Positions 34,012-44,347 of a DNA stretch of 64,000 nucleotides are shown piece by piece. The stretch is taken from assembly GCF_024139115.2 (NCBI RefSeq), contig NC_085140.1, positions 294,901,293-294,965,292 on the forward strand. The letters are read 5' to 3'. Position 1 is the first letter of the stretch. Every line of letters begins with the position of its first letter. The notes under the pieces are model-generated. The model was not told the DNA's origin. It saw only the letters and a program-made list of their open reading frames with translations, and ran no database searches. The translations under genes and the position numbers were made by a program. Source of the stretch: Armigeres subalbatus (taxonomy: Eukaryota > Arthropoda > Insecta > Diptera > Culicidae).

Positions 34012-34965
34012 CTACACGAACGCTTTGAAAATTTTGTTCCTGTTCGCTGACCTTAGCATTTTGTCGTTATTGTTGTCATCGTCACTGCAACTCAAGTCGT
34101 CAACGTTTTCCTCCTCTACTTCCTCTACATCCTCTTCGTCGTCACCCACCTGGTTATTATGGACTTCTGATTTTATTTTGTAATTAGATCTTTGAAACGC
34201 AGACTTGAGCGGGGGTTTAGAAATGGGTTTCGAAGCGACGTTGCTATTATTGTTTTTATTGCTGCTATTACTGGAGTGATAAGACGGTTTTGTTTGGTGT
34301 GCAGTACGATTTCTCGCCTCTGCATTCTGATTTACACAAACTGATTGGTATGCCTGCTCAAGGGTTTGGGGTTTAGATTGTCTGATGATAGACGCGAGTG
34401 GCTCACCCACGTTATCTAGATACTTAGTTATGGTTAATATTTCGATTAAGCTATTGATAGGAATTGGATTTAGGGCCAAATTCATTTTGATTTTGGAACA
34501 CAGTTCCTTTACATCACCATAAAATTTGTGATGGTTTCGGTCACCTTTTTTCATACCGAAAAGAAGGGATAGGTTGGTAGCCAGATCTCTCTGATCACCG
34601 TAAGTTTCCAGCAGTACCTGCTTGATTGCGGGCACTGTGGTGGGGTTTCCGCTCGCACACAAAGTGGTGCGCGCATCGTTTTTGATTTTATTTTTTATCG
34701 CCCGCATATAGTGGGCTGGGATGGTGTCCGGGGCACCGTTCTCCCCTTTCACCACGTACATAGAATAGAGCTCGTCTAGCTCCTCGAGCCAGGCGGCCAA
34801 TTCTTTTTTATTTCCCGAGAACTCGGACATATTTTTAATTGGATCGGGAAGACTGAATTTGTCGACCCGACCACCCTGTGTGTTATTTGAGATACGCACG
34901 AGGGCGCTGAGCTCGGCAACTTGTGCCTGGAGCTGCTCAATCTCCGCGTTACGTGTATTCGGCAT
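34012..34965 (-). CDS. gag: gag structural protein of errantivirus-like element
   Basis: The 317-residue frame starts at the ATG at 34965. The reading frame extends two codons upstream only through a GTG. The N-terminal third contains a short coiled-coil-like heptad region (EIEQLQAQVAEL). The middle has the helical capsid-like character of insect gypsy gag (FSGNKKELAAWLEELDELY, LLETYGDQRDLATNLSLLFG). The C-terminus is Ser/Asn-rich, then strongly acidic (DDEEDVEEVEEENVDD). There is no CCHC knuckle, which is common in errantivirus gag. The protease frame opens 14 nt after the stop in the +1 phase. This is the only intact gene of the element. Confidence 0.85.
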   Translation of the reverse strand: MPNTRNAEIEQLQAQVAELSALVRISNNTQGGRVDKFSLPDPIKNMSEFSGNKKELAAWLEELDELYSMYVVKGENGAPDTIPAHYMRAIKNKIKNDARTTLCASGNPTTVPAIKQVLLETYGDQRDLATNLSLLFGMKKGDRNHHKFYGDVKELCSKIKMNLALNPIPINSLIEILTITKYLDNVGEPLASIIRQSKPQTLEQAYQSVCVNQNAEARNRTAHQTKPSYHSSNSSNKNNNSNVASKPISKPPLKSAFQRSNYKIKSEVHNNQVGDDEEDVEEVEEENVDDLSCSDDDNNNDKMLRSANRNKIFKAFV

Positions 34966-35193
34966 TTTCACTTAAGCACTTGTTTTATAATAATATAACA
35001 ATGAAATTACTCACGTGATTAATTTGAGCATGGAGCTCGTTGACTTGTAGGCTGGATGCGGGGCGGACCGTAGCTGTCGTCCTCCGGGGGTCGTGCGTCG
35101 TCCCTGTGCTGGTTTTCCAACGGATGGTTGACGTGGCTCTATCTCCGGGATCTCTGTTGCTGGGTCTCCTTTTCAACACCTCGGTGATTCCAG

Positions 35194-35211
35194 ATCCTAC
35201 CGGCTGCGCCA
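35194..35211 (-). promoter_or_regulatory. Primer-binding site, tRNA-Ser-like
   Basis: On the minus strand TGGCGCAGCCGGTAGGAT begins at the end of the 5' LTR. It starts with the required TGG and resembles the complement of an insect tRNA-Ser 3' end with about two mismatches. Several errantiviruses of the 17.6/297/ZAM type use tRNA-Ser. The assignment is from memory of tRNA-Ser and should be aligned. Confidence 0.65.
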
Positions 35212-35444
35212 GTCAGGAGTTTCGGACTGTCGTTTGAGTTTTTAAAAAACTACACTTAATACAATCACTAACCACCTTTATATTCTAAAGTTGTGAACAC
35301 TAGTAACTATGGCGCGAGAAAGAGGTCGAGCCGCGTGGCGCTGCCTATTTTATAACCTAAACTTGCTGACGATGCGTTTCTGATCGGGTGACTACCGACT
35401 GACGTGCAACGTGGCACACGGTGCATATTGCAATTTTCCTAACG
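35211..35444 (-). repeat. 5' LTR of the errantivirus-like element
   Basis: This is the matching copy of 28813-29046. It is transcribed on the minus strand, so it is the upstream LTR, followed by the primer-binding site and gag. Confidence 0.93.
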
Positions 35445-36046
35445 CTGGAACACTGCAGTACGTGTTATCTACAGAAAAAAAAATCATTGCAGTTTGAATA
35501 GACTTTCTTGGATGGGTACGATTGGAAGATAAGTTAGAAGAATATGAAATTTCATTTTCCATTGGTTTGATATTGCTACGATGTTTTCATGATGTGGTTG
35601 ATTTATAATCTACTGCAAGTCTAAGGTTTGGCTACGAAAATTTCGGAAAAACAACACGTGTCTAACGTATTTTCCTGAAGACTGATTCGATATCTTAACT
35701 ACTTCGCGACGACTAAAACACGCACTGTGCTTGTTAGCTCGATGGCTACCGCTTCGACCGGAGCGAAGTGCAATACATGCGCATGAGCCACCGAACACCA
35801 GATAGATAATTAAACATTCTCGCGAAGACTTAAACACGCACTTCACTTGCTTGCTCGATGGTTACTCCATTCGGAAGACTTCCTGAGTTTCTAAAGTTTT
35901 CATTCTACAAAGTTTTAAATATTCTACGTATTTCTTCAATTCTGGAATATGTACGAGAGTTTTGGATAAATATGTTTTCCAAATTTGATCAAAGCTCCAG
36001 AATGCAGATCCGCTGAAGGAGGCAGCAAAATAAGATTTACACAAAA
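35445..36046. other. Unassigned spacer with a degenerate direct repeat
   Basis: ACACGCACTGTGCTTGTTAG, CTCGATGGCTACC (35716-35749) and ACACGCACTTCACTTGCTTG, CTCGATGGTTACT (35831-35864) are diverged copies about 116 bp apart, each preceded by TCGCGA. Nothing else is recognised. Confidence 0.35.
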
Positions 36047-36567
36047 TAGAAATTTACCATGAAAAATAGGAAATTTTCAATAAAGAAATCAGGGTATAAG
36101 CAGTAAGTATAAAATTTCCCTAAATAATGTAAAATTTCCAATAAGCAATAAGCAAATTTTCCACATCACATAAATAAATTAGCAACTTTCAAAAGCAAAA
36201 GTTGCAATTTTCCTTATATTTCGATATGAAAATTTTCATATTTTTTATTGCTTTTTGTTGATTTTTATCTGGAAAGTTTTAATTTTTTTGTGTAGAAAAT
36301 ATTTATTTATTTCGGAGATAGCTTTGTAATTGTTTATGGCTATTAATTATTATTCTTTTAGCTTGCATCTGATTGCTTATATTGATTTATTTATGGATTT
36401 TTTCTTTTGTAATTGAGTTTCTTTGCTTTTTAAAATGCTAATTAATTTTTGTTTTGTAGGAAATTTTTTATTGTTCATAGAAATTTTGCATATTTAGGGA
36501 TATTTTATATTTTTACATTTCTTACACCCTGATTTCTTCTTTGATAATTTCCTTATTTTTTATGGAA
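36047..36567. mobile_element. AT-rich inverted-repeat element (MITE)
   Basis: The left arm (about 36047-36166) contains AAATAGGAAATTTTCAATAA, AGAAATCAGGGTATAAG and ATTTCCCTAAAT. The right arm (about 36456-36567) contains the inverted forms, with CACCCTGATTTCTTC as the clearest block. Arms are about 115 bp and roughly 75-80% alike by eye. The loop is AT-rich. No coding, and no certain target duplication. The following 36568-37067 shows nothing recognised. Confidence 0.55.
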
Positions 36568-37067
36568 AATTTATATTTTTTTAGGGGGAGTTTTTATTTT
36601 AATCGCTGAGGACCGTTGTCGACTGCTTAGAACTGATGCTTTTCAAATGAGAAGAAATGGATCGCAAGCTGCCTGCACCACCAATCTCGTGTTTGATATG
36701 GCATTTCTGATGAGAATCAATTTCTATGCTCCGGAACGAGCAATGCGCAAGCCACAACGACATTTCCTAGACTTATTTTGATGTAATGGATTCAACGTGC
36801 AAATTAAGAAATTCTGTATGCTGCTGCTAATGCGTTGAACAACATCTAAATATATGCATTACTTTTTGAGAAATAGTAAACTTTTATGTACCAGTTAAGA
36901 GACCAAATAATTACAAACCAACAAGCTCAAAGATCTACGGTAGCCATGTCATATGGATTGGATTGAGTTTCACTAAATTATGCAACCAATTAACTGCTTT
37001 GTTATAAATCTGTAACTTTTTTTAATGACCGTGCATTTCGTAGTTGCTACTCCGTGATTTATCAGAA

Positions 37068-37217
37068 CAATTCTAGACCAACATTTGAAAAGGGCGTAAC
37101 AGCCAAAATTTATTCCTTCTGATTCTTCGTCTACATATATAGCTATATATGTGGACAAAGAATCAGTAGGAATAAATTTTGGCTATTACGACCTTTTCAA
37201 ATGTTGGTCTAGAATTG
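37068..37217. repeat. 150-bp near-perfect palindrome
   Basis: Arms of 75 bp (CAATTCTAGACCAACATTTG inward to CTACATATATAG) meet at ATATATAGCTATATAT with no loop. About five mismatches are seen. It could be a MITE with a minimal loop or an inverted duplication. Confidence 0.75.
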
Positions 37218-37564
37218 CAATTGCTCAAGAATGGGAAGGAATTGACGATGCAATCACTCGGCCACTGCAAGCCGCGAACACCTCTGCACTCGCCACGAGT
37301 TCAGGCGGAATTTTATTGGAATTTTGAGGTTGGTTTCTACGGTAGATGTTCGTCTTGGTTAACGCGTTGCCAATGTGATAGTAATGAAAGGGTGGTGTAT
37401 ATTCTAATTTCGAATTCGTTCATAACAAATTCTAACAGATACCTACTGGAACTCGTCAAGTTTGTAGGGATAGGTTAGAAGATAAAAATGGTATGATGCC
37501 CATTTCCAGTTCTGGTGATTGCTGGAACATGAGACATATATGGAAAGATACAAAATAGATGGAA

Positions 37565-37640
37565 TGAAACGGGTCTGGGATTGAACCCACGACCTCCTGC
37601 GTATTAGGCACTAAGCCCGTTGCTTTGTTAAAATTGGTAA
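37565..37640 (-). ncRNA. tRNA-like SINE head
   Basis: The minus strand has GGGCTTAGTGCCTAATACGC followed by GTGGGTTCAATCCCAGACCC, a good Pol III B box (GGTTCAATCCC) in a T-arm-like stem. The 5' part does not fold as a full tRNA, so a SINE head is more likely than a gene. Its body probably runs to about 37480. Tail and target duplication were not defined. Confidence 0.45.
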
Positions 37641-37679
37641 CTATGTCCTGATTGATGTCCATAAAAAAAAAAGGTGATG

Positions 37680-38300
37680 TAATATTGACGAGTATTCATT
37701 ACGAATTTTTCTTAGATTGGTTCAAGTTTTTATTTCTCCTCCTGCTTTCGATGATGGCTCTGACCATTGACCACCCCACGTCAGAGTTTAATTCAAATGA
37801 CCCAACTCTTATGTCATATGCCACTCCAGAGTTGGATTTTTTTTCGTGACCCAAAAAGGTCCAAAAGCGATTTCGGTCATCGACAAACCCACTTTAGAAC
37901 CGGGTTTTGCTTCATTTGACTTGGTCCTCTAGCGATTCTGACCATCGTTTAACTCACTTCAGAGTTGGATTTAATTGGCTCAACAAAGTCCAGAAGTTCC
38001 TTCAAGCCGCAGACCGACTTGGAATTTTTCTTGATCTTGGTATTGAAAATAATCATAATCATAATCAACCGACTCCAAAATAGGGTTTTACTTGATATGA
38101 CTAAGTCTGATATCATTTCTGACCGACGAAGTTTTTGATTCACTGGAGAATAGGATTTTATTTACCCAACTAGATTCATAGTGGTTCCACCTAACGAACA
38201 CAATCCAAAGTTGTGTTGAATTGGATTGATCGGAATAACTCTGATTGGCATTTCGATCATTGATCGACGCGTTTTAGAGTTGGATGTTACAAAAATTTTC
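37680..38300. repeat. Degenerate minisatellite with CAGAGTTGGATTT core
   Basis: Variants of CACTTCAGAGTTGGATTTAA recur about every 80-110 bp (37774, 37824, 37890, 37955, 38065, 38140, 38205, 38270), often with TGACCCAAC and GTCCAAAAGC nearby. The copies are strongly diverged, so this is an old tandem array. Confidence 0.5.
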
Positions 38301-38821
38301 TAGGAATGTTATGAATATTTTAGCAATCCATCGCTAAATATAGAAGTATCCTAAAATCTTTTAAGTAAGATTCAAATTGTTCTGAATGTAAATTATTTAA
38401 GGTTTAATTTTATGTAGAATAAAGGAGCGCCCAATAAAGATTTTGCCATGTTTCTGGATATAATATTGTGTCCATGTTGCGGTCAGCAGGAACTATGTCC
38501 AAGGGATTGACGATCCCTCCCCAGGCCATCTGCGAGTTGTGGGGCTTGCCTAGGATGTGATGTGGTTTGACTGTGGGTCCTGTTAAACTCCTATAAAAAG
38601 CTGCATGTATCCGCAAGTAGGTCCCGCCAAAGCGACCGTGTGCCGCTCAAAGCGCACAAGCCCAAGTCCTGGTGTCAGGTGGGACACAAAACAGACCTGA
38701 CACGACGGCCCTCTGACGAGACAGGAGGTTTGCGCAGGCCCAATAAGCCGCCTGGAAAACCAATAATTACGAACAATATAAGAGATAATACGACTCGATA
38801 TAATCGGCAAAGACCTAGGCG

Positions 38822-40352
38822 ATGAATAAAAGATTACGATTGGAAGCTTGGAACATGGGACTGCAAGTCGCTACATCTACGATGAATTACATCCCCGCAA
38901 CTTCGACGTCGTGGCGCTGCAGGAGATTTGCTGGACAGTACAGAAAGTGTGGAAAAGCGGGTATCGAGCGGCTACCTTCTACCAAAGCTGTGGTACCACC
39001 AACGAGCTGGGAACCGGCTTCATAGTACTGGGAAAGATGACCCAACGCGTGATTGGGTGGCAGCCAATCAACGCAAGGATGTGCAAGCTGAGGATTAAAG
39101 GCCGTTTCTTCAACTATAGCATCATCAACGTGCACTGCCCACATGAAGGGAGACCCGACGACGAGAAAGAAGCGTTCTACGCACATCTGGAGCAGACATA
39201 AATACGATGGATGCCCACTGCGGGACGTCAAGATCGTCATCGGCGACATGAACGCACAGGTAGGAAGAGAGAAAATGTATAGACCGGTCATCGGACCGGA
39301 TAGTCTGCACACCGTATCGAATGGCAACGGCCAACGATGCATAAACTTCGCAGCCTCCCGCGGAATGGTAGTCCGAAGCACCTTCTTTCCCCGCCAAAAT
39401 ATCCACGTGGAGATCACCTAACCAAGAAACGGAAAACAAATCGACCACGTTCTAATCGATGGTAAATTCTTCTCCGACATCACGAACGTCCGCACTTACC
39501 GCAGTGCGAATATTGAATCCGATTACTACCTCGTTTCAGTATGCCTGCGCTCAAAACTCTCGACGGTGTACAACACGCGTCAAAGTCGGACTTAACATTG
39601 GGCGGCTACAAGACGGTAGACTAGCCCAAGGATACGCGCAGCAGCAGGAAGTGGCACTTGTTACGGTTCATTTTATTTTACCTGTAAGTGACAAATGTCT
39701 GAATGGAATTGTGTATGTTCCATTCCTGCATGTTCTGTGTTTGGGCCTAAAGATAGGCAATTAAAATTATAAATAGAGAGATTCCCAGACACATACTTTA
39801 TATTACTGGCCTTGGCTGTTGTAGACAAAATGCAAAACGCAATGAAAACACATTTGCGGGATTTGACTGATGGACCAAAATCTTATAAGGAAACCTCGTC
39901 ATATCTCGCAATGGGTAACAGATTGGACGTTTCTCTCGGGGGAGAAATCGTCAGTTATTTTAATTTGTTGAATGTATTGTAAACTGTTTATATTTGTATG
40001 TATGTAAAATAATGTTATTGTAATACACTCCCAACGGAAAAGGAGCCAGGCGCAGCATCTCTTGAAGATGGCTGGAGAGATATTCGATCCGCCATTGGAA
40101 GCACCGCAACCGCTGCACTAGGCACCGGCTCCGGATTAGAGAAACGACTGGTATGACGGCGAATGTGAGCAGTTAGTTGAGGAGAAGAATGCAGCATGGG
40201 CGAGATTGCTGCAACACCGCACGAGGGCGAACGAGGCACGATACAAACGGGCGCGGAACAGACAAAACTCGATTTTCCGGAGGAAAAAGCGCCAGCAGGA
40301 AGATCGAGACCGTGAAGAGACGGAGGAATTGTACCGCGCTAATAACGCATGA
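38822..40352 (+). pseudogene. RTE copy 1 endonuclease region, interrupted
   Basis: In shifting frames it shows NFDVVALQEICW, ELGTGFIVLGKM, INARMCKLRIKGRFFNYSII, the VKIVIGDMNAQVG active-site block (39225-39265) and NQIDHVLIDGKFFSD (about 39435, in a different frame). The region is broken at 39200, 39420 and 39600, by the solo LTR at 39659-40025, and by a TGA at 40350. These proteins nick the target DNA to prime reverse transcription. Not functional here. Confidence 0.75.
39659..40025 (+). mobile_element. Solo LTR, 367 bp
   Basis: The sequence begins TGTTACGG, ends TTGTAATA and is flanked by CACT on both sides (39655-39658, 40026-40029). RTE copy 2 has this site uninterrupted, so the boundaries are defined by comparison. 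It holds a TATA-like ATTATAAATAGAGAG (39764-39778). A 4-bp duplication with no internal region fits a solo LTR left by recombination. Orientation is inferred from the TATA-like box. Confidence 0.75.
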
Positions 40353-42017
40353 AAGTTCTATGAGAAGTTGAACCGTTTACGTAAGGGCCACGTGCCACAG
40401 CCCGATATGTGCAAGGACATAAACGGGAACCTTCTTACAAATGAGCGTGAGGTGATCCAAAGGTGGCGGCAGCACTACGAAGAGCACCTGAATGGCGATA
40501 TGGCAGACAACGGTGGCGGTATGGTAATAAACCTAGGAGCACACGCGCAGGACATGCGACTTCCGGCTCCGAATCTTCAGGAAATCCAGGAGGAGATCGG
40601 CCGGCTGAAAAACAACAAAGCCCCTGGAGTTGACCAACTACCAGGAGAGCTGTTTAAACACGGTGGCGAAGCACTGGCTAGAGCGTTGCACTGGGTGATT
40701 ACCAAGGTTTGGGAGGATGAGGTTCTGCCGCAGGAGTGGATGGAAGGTGTCGTGTGTCCCATCTACAAAAAGGGCGATAAGCTGGATTGTAGCAACTACC
40801 GCGCAATCACATTGCTGAACGCCTACAAGGTACTCTCCCAAATTTTTTGCCGCCGACTAACACCAATTGCAAGAGAGTTCGTGGGGCATTACCAGGCGGA
40901 ATTTATGGGTGAAAGCTCTACCACAGACCAGGTGTTCGCCATACGTCAGGTATTGCAGAAATGCCGCAAATACAACGTGCCCACACATCATCTATTTATC
41001 GACTTCAAAGCCGCATATGATACAATTGATCGGGACCAGCTATGGCAGCTAATGCACGAAAACGGATTTCCGGATAAACTGAAACGGTTGATCAAGGCGA
41101 CGATGGATCGGGTAATGTGCGTAGTTCGAGTTTCAGGGACATTCTCGAGTCCCTTCGAAACGCGTAGAGGGTTACGGCAAGGTGATGGTCTTTCGTGTCT
41201 GCTATTCAACATCGCTTTGGAGGGAGTAATACGAAGGGCAGGGATTGACACGAGTGGTACGATTTTCACGAAGTCCGTCCAGTTATTTGGTTTCGCCGAC
41301 GACATTGATATCATGGCATGTAACTTTGAGAGGATGGAGGAAGCCTACATCAGACTGAAAAGCGAAGTTAAACGGATTGGACTAGTCATCAACACATCGA
41401 AGACGAAGTACATGATAGGAAGAGGCCTAAGAGAGGTCAATGTAAGCCACCCACCACGAGTTTCTATCGGTGGTGACGAAATCGAGGTGGTTGAAGAATT
41501 CGTGTACTTGGGCTCACTGGAGACCGCCGATAACGATACCAGCAGAGAAATTCGGAGGCGCATAGTGGCTGGAAATCGTACGTACTTTGGACTCCGCAAG
41601 ACGCTCCGATCGAATAGAGTTCGCCGCCGTACCAAACTGACTATCTACAAAACGCTTATAAGATCGGTAGTTCTCTACGAACACGAGACCTGGACTATGC
41701 TCGTGGAGGACCAACGCGTACTGGGAGTTTTTGAAAGGAAAGTGTTGCGTACCATCTATGGTGGGGTGCAGATGGCGGACGGTACGTGGAGAAGGCGAAT
41801 GAACCACGAGTTGCATCAGCTGTTGGGAGAACCATCCATCGTTCACACCGCGAAAATCGGAAGACTGCGGTGGGCCAGGCACGAAGCCAGAATGTCGCAC
41901 AGTAATCCGGAGAAAATGGTTCTCGACAACGATTCGACGGGAACAAGAGGCGAGGTGCAGAGTGGGCAAGGTGGATCGATCAGGTGGAGGACGATTTGCG
42001 GACCCTACGCATACTAA
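40353..42017 (+). pseudogene. RTE copy 1 reverse transcriptase
   Basis: A 554-codon open stretch has no ATG start because a TGA at 40350-40352 cuts it from the endonuclease. Reverse transcriptase blocks are NNKAPGVDQLPGELF, LDCSNYRAITLLNAYK, HLFIDFKAAYDTIDRDQLW, TRRGLRQGDGLSCLLFNIAL and the catalytic LFGFADDIDI near 41300. A C-terminal thumb-like region follows with SREIRRRIVAGNRTYFGLRK and RRRMNHELHQLLGEPS. No RNase H, as expected for RTE. The end is frameshifted relative to copy 2, giving a divergent last 25 residues. It is the best preserved RT of the RTE copies here. Confidence 0.82.
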
Positions 42018-42118
42018 GTGGTTGGCGAAGTGCAGCCATGGACCGAGCTGAATGGAGAAGACTTTTATGTGCAGCACAAGCCACTCCGGCCTTAGTCTGA
42101 TAATAAATAAATAAAATC

Positions 42119-43860
42119 CAGGTCATTGATCCTTAGAGAAGGCTGTCGACGATCTCGTTTTACCATAGAGCGAATTAATGTTTTTGGCCTATCGTAGCTC
42201 ATACCTAACGTATGGATTACGTGTGGAACACCAGCTGGGCATAGAAGTCTGCTGCGAACTGCCTCGAGAGCTGGACCTTTGAGGCAGCGTTGAAGACGAA
42301 TAAGGTTTTCATCGTCAGAGAATCCGCAAGTAGCTGTCGAACGTCGGAAATTACTTATCCAAATCGGCCATTCTTCCAGGTTTCCCGAAAAAAAAACTGG
42401 CAAATCCTTTCCCGTCACATGCCTGGCAGCCAGTTGTCGATGTGTTGGGCCATTGACATACCCTTCCTCGTTGTTGCACCCTGAGTTAGTGGATACATCG
42501 CATCTCAGATCGGGGTGTCTAATACGGTCCCCCATTATGGCTCTGCTTTGGCATATTCCTGCTTGATCGTGACGGTCATCACTTATATTTCGAAGAGGTG
42601 GGTCGTTTCGCATCAGGTAACAACTACTTTCGGGTATTATCGCCTCGCTCACATTTGGCAAACTGCATGCACCTTCATCGCGTTCACAAGCCATATTACA
42701 ATTTTCCCATTCATCACCACGACCTACACTATTCCCCGCTAGCCTTCGGTTTTGACCGGCAGAGTTGGCAGGGTTAACCAAAGCTTCTCCTACGGTCAAT
42801 AGGTCAAACGCATCAACGAAATGTCGATTGTCGAAAGCATTCGTGTGAGCTTGTTGAACTATATGCTCGTGACTAACAAGTGGTTGTGTAAAGAGAAGTT
42901 TGGTAGAGGAGATAACTTTATTTGGCAGTATCAGGGGGAAGATCTAAACTCCTTCTTCTTCTTCTTCTTCTTATTGGCATTACATCCCCACACTGGGACA
43001 GAGCCGCCTCGCAGCTTAGTGTTCATCAAGCACTTCCACAGTTATTAACTGCGAGGTTTCTTAGCCAGGTTACCATTTTTGCATTCGTATATCATGAGGC
43101 TAACACGATGATACTTTTATGCCCAGGGAAGTCGAGACAATTTCCAATCCGAAAATTACCTAAACCGGCACCGGGAATCGAACCCAGCCACCCTCAGCAT
43201 GGTCTTGCTTTGATCTAAACTCCTATCGGCCCTAATATTGGCTGGTGTTTGACGGTTAGTGTTTTCTACGAATACTTGCTTTTGACTACAGCTGGGTTCG
43301 ACTGCTGACGTGAACCCTTTCATTAGCCCCGCTGTCTGCTGCGTCGACTTCTCCAACCAAAACTCCACCTTACTATTCGAATGTGTGCCACTGCCGTCCA
43401 AACCCCCCCTCCCCCCGGCGCTTACATATTCTGAAGCCTACCGTATCAGCTTTGCTTTCTCCTCCTCTGACTGCCTCCTGATTGCCATTTGCTTCATCCG
43501 GAATTCCCGCTTTTCCGACATCTTCTTCTTCGAGTTAGCTTTTGCTTCAGCAACTTGTTTGGCTTCAGTCATCAGCTCCTTCTCTCGTAGTTCCTTCTCC
43601 AGTTTCCACTCCAGGTCGTGAAGCTCTTTCTCCGCTGACAGCTCTTCTTCTCTAATGCGCTGCTGCTCTTCAACAACCTTCAGTTCCACCTTCAGTCGCA
43701 TCCGGACGCTTGATGTAGTGCTTCACCGGTCACTTTTTTCGACTTTCGGCTGCCTGCAAACAATTTCGATCTAGATATTTTGGGCGGTACAACTAGTGAC
43801 TCCGATTGCTCTTTCGGCATTTCGGGTTTCTCACCCTTTTTACTCATCACCAGTTTCAGA
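42119..43860 (-). pseudogene. BEL/Pao retrotransposon gag remnant
   Basis: On the minus strand an N-terminal frame begins near 43850 (MSKKGEKPEMPKEQ). It shifts to a highly charged coiled-coil segment (43701-43438; ELKVVEEQQRIREEELSAEK). Further on FWLEKSTQQTAGLMKGF (near 43360) is followed by a Feilai SINE. After it, HVTGKDLPVFFSGNLEEWPI, WISNFRRSTATCGFS and RLQRCLKGPALEAVRSRL (42420-42250) match the conserved gag region of BEL/Pao elements (DUF1759 type). Stops and shifts occur between pieces. The remnant ends at the RTE copy 1 tail; its pol is not in the window. Confidence 0.72.
42954..43211 (-). mobile_element. Feilai-type SINE, 5' truncated
   Basis: The plus strand shows CTT triplets, then ATTGGCATTACATCCCCACA, with the body and B box (GGGAATCGAACCC on this strand) before stopping at GGTCTTGCTTTG. 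The A box is missing, so it is 5' truncated. GATCTAAACTCCT flanks both sides (42941-42953, 43212-43224). It lies inside the BEL/Pao gag remnant. Confidence 0.85.
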
Positions 43861-44049
43861 GGTGTTTTGTATTGAGATTAAATTTGTAGGGAGTTCACAG
43901 GATGCACATTCCCAGGCTCGATATTGAACCATGGCATCGACTTGAACGCATGAATAATGATGCCAATTATGACAACCATCACATGCCACCATATCATCGT
44001 ATCATTCTCAGTATCCGCCATTGCGTTTTGGTGATTAAATTCTGAAGGA

Positions 44050-44347
44050 TGTTATGAAGCTGACTTCTTTTAACATCTCACGAAACTCGAGGTTGGATGG
44101 GAACAGCTTTAGCTGTAAATTGATTGTAATTTAATTCGTTTGTTATTTTAGTTTTACAATTCACAAAGAGTACTTACAATTTTATCAGTCTTATCCTTTC
44201 TATTTACCTTAGTTTTATCAACTTTAGATTAAGCTCGAGGTTGAATAGGTATATAACTAGATGTAAATACATAAATTTGCAGCTAAAGCTGTTCCCATCC
44301 AACATCGACTTTTGTGAGACGCTAAAAGAAGTCAGCTTCATAACAAC
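44050..44347. mobile_element. 298-bp MITE with 75-bp inverted ends
   Basis: GTTATGAAGCTGACTTCTTT and TTGGATGGGAACAGCTTTAG on the left are repeated inverted at 44272-44347. The arms are about 75 bp with a handful of mismatches. The centre is AT-rich (TTTAGTTTTA-type). Target duplication not certain. Confidence 0.65.

Larger units (their letters stand above)
28813..35444 (-). mobile_element. Errantivirus-like LTR retroelement (Ty3/gypsy group with env)
   Basis: A 6.63-kb minus-strand element is bounded by two 234-bp LTRs that read as identical. On the minus strand the order is 5' LTR, primer site, gag, protease, reverse transcriptase/RNase H, integrase, env, polypurine tract and 3' LTR, the plan of insect errantiviruses. 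Identical LTRs imply recent insertion, yet pol and env carry point disruptions. Only a CTG trinucleotide is shared between the flanks (28810-28812 and 35445-35447), so a clear 4-bp target duplication is not seen. As a copy it should not produce functional pol or env without correction of these lesions. Confidence 0.92.
38480..42115 (+). mobile_element. RTE-type LINE copy 1
   Basis: The 5' leader (38484-38820) aligns with the leader of copy 2 (about 52895-52540, inverted). Endonuclease and reverse transcriptase follow. The 3' end is AATAAATAAATAAAA, a short-repeat tail characteristic of RTE elements, whereas R1 and I types usually have poly(A). It carries a solo LTR insertion at 39659-40025. 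The exact 5' end and target duplication are unclear. The right flank is a BEL/Pao gag remnant. Confidence 0.8.

Noticed and set aside
28813..35444. A perfect 4-bp target duplication for the LTR element
   Set aside because: The flanks share only CTG under different boundary choices; I could not fix a duplication.
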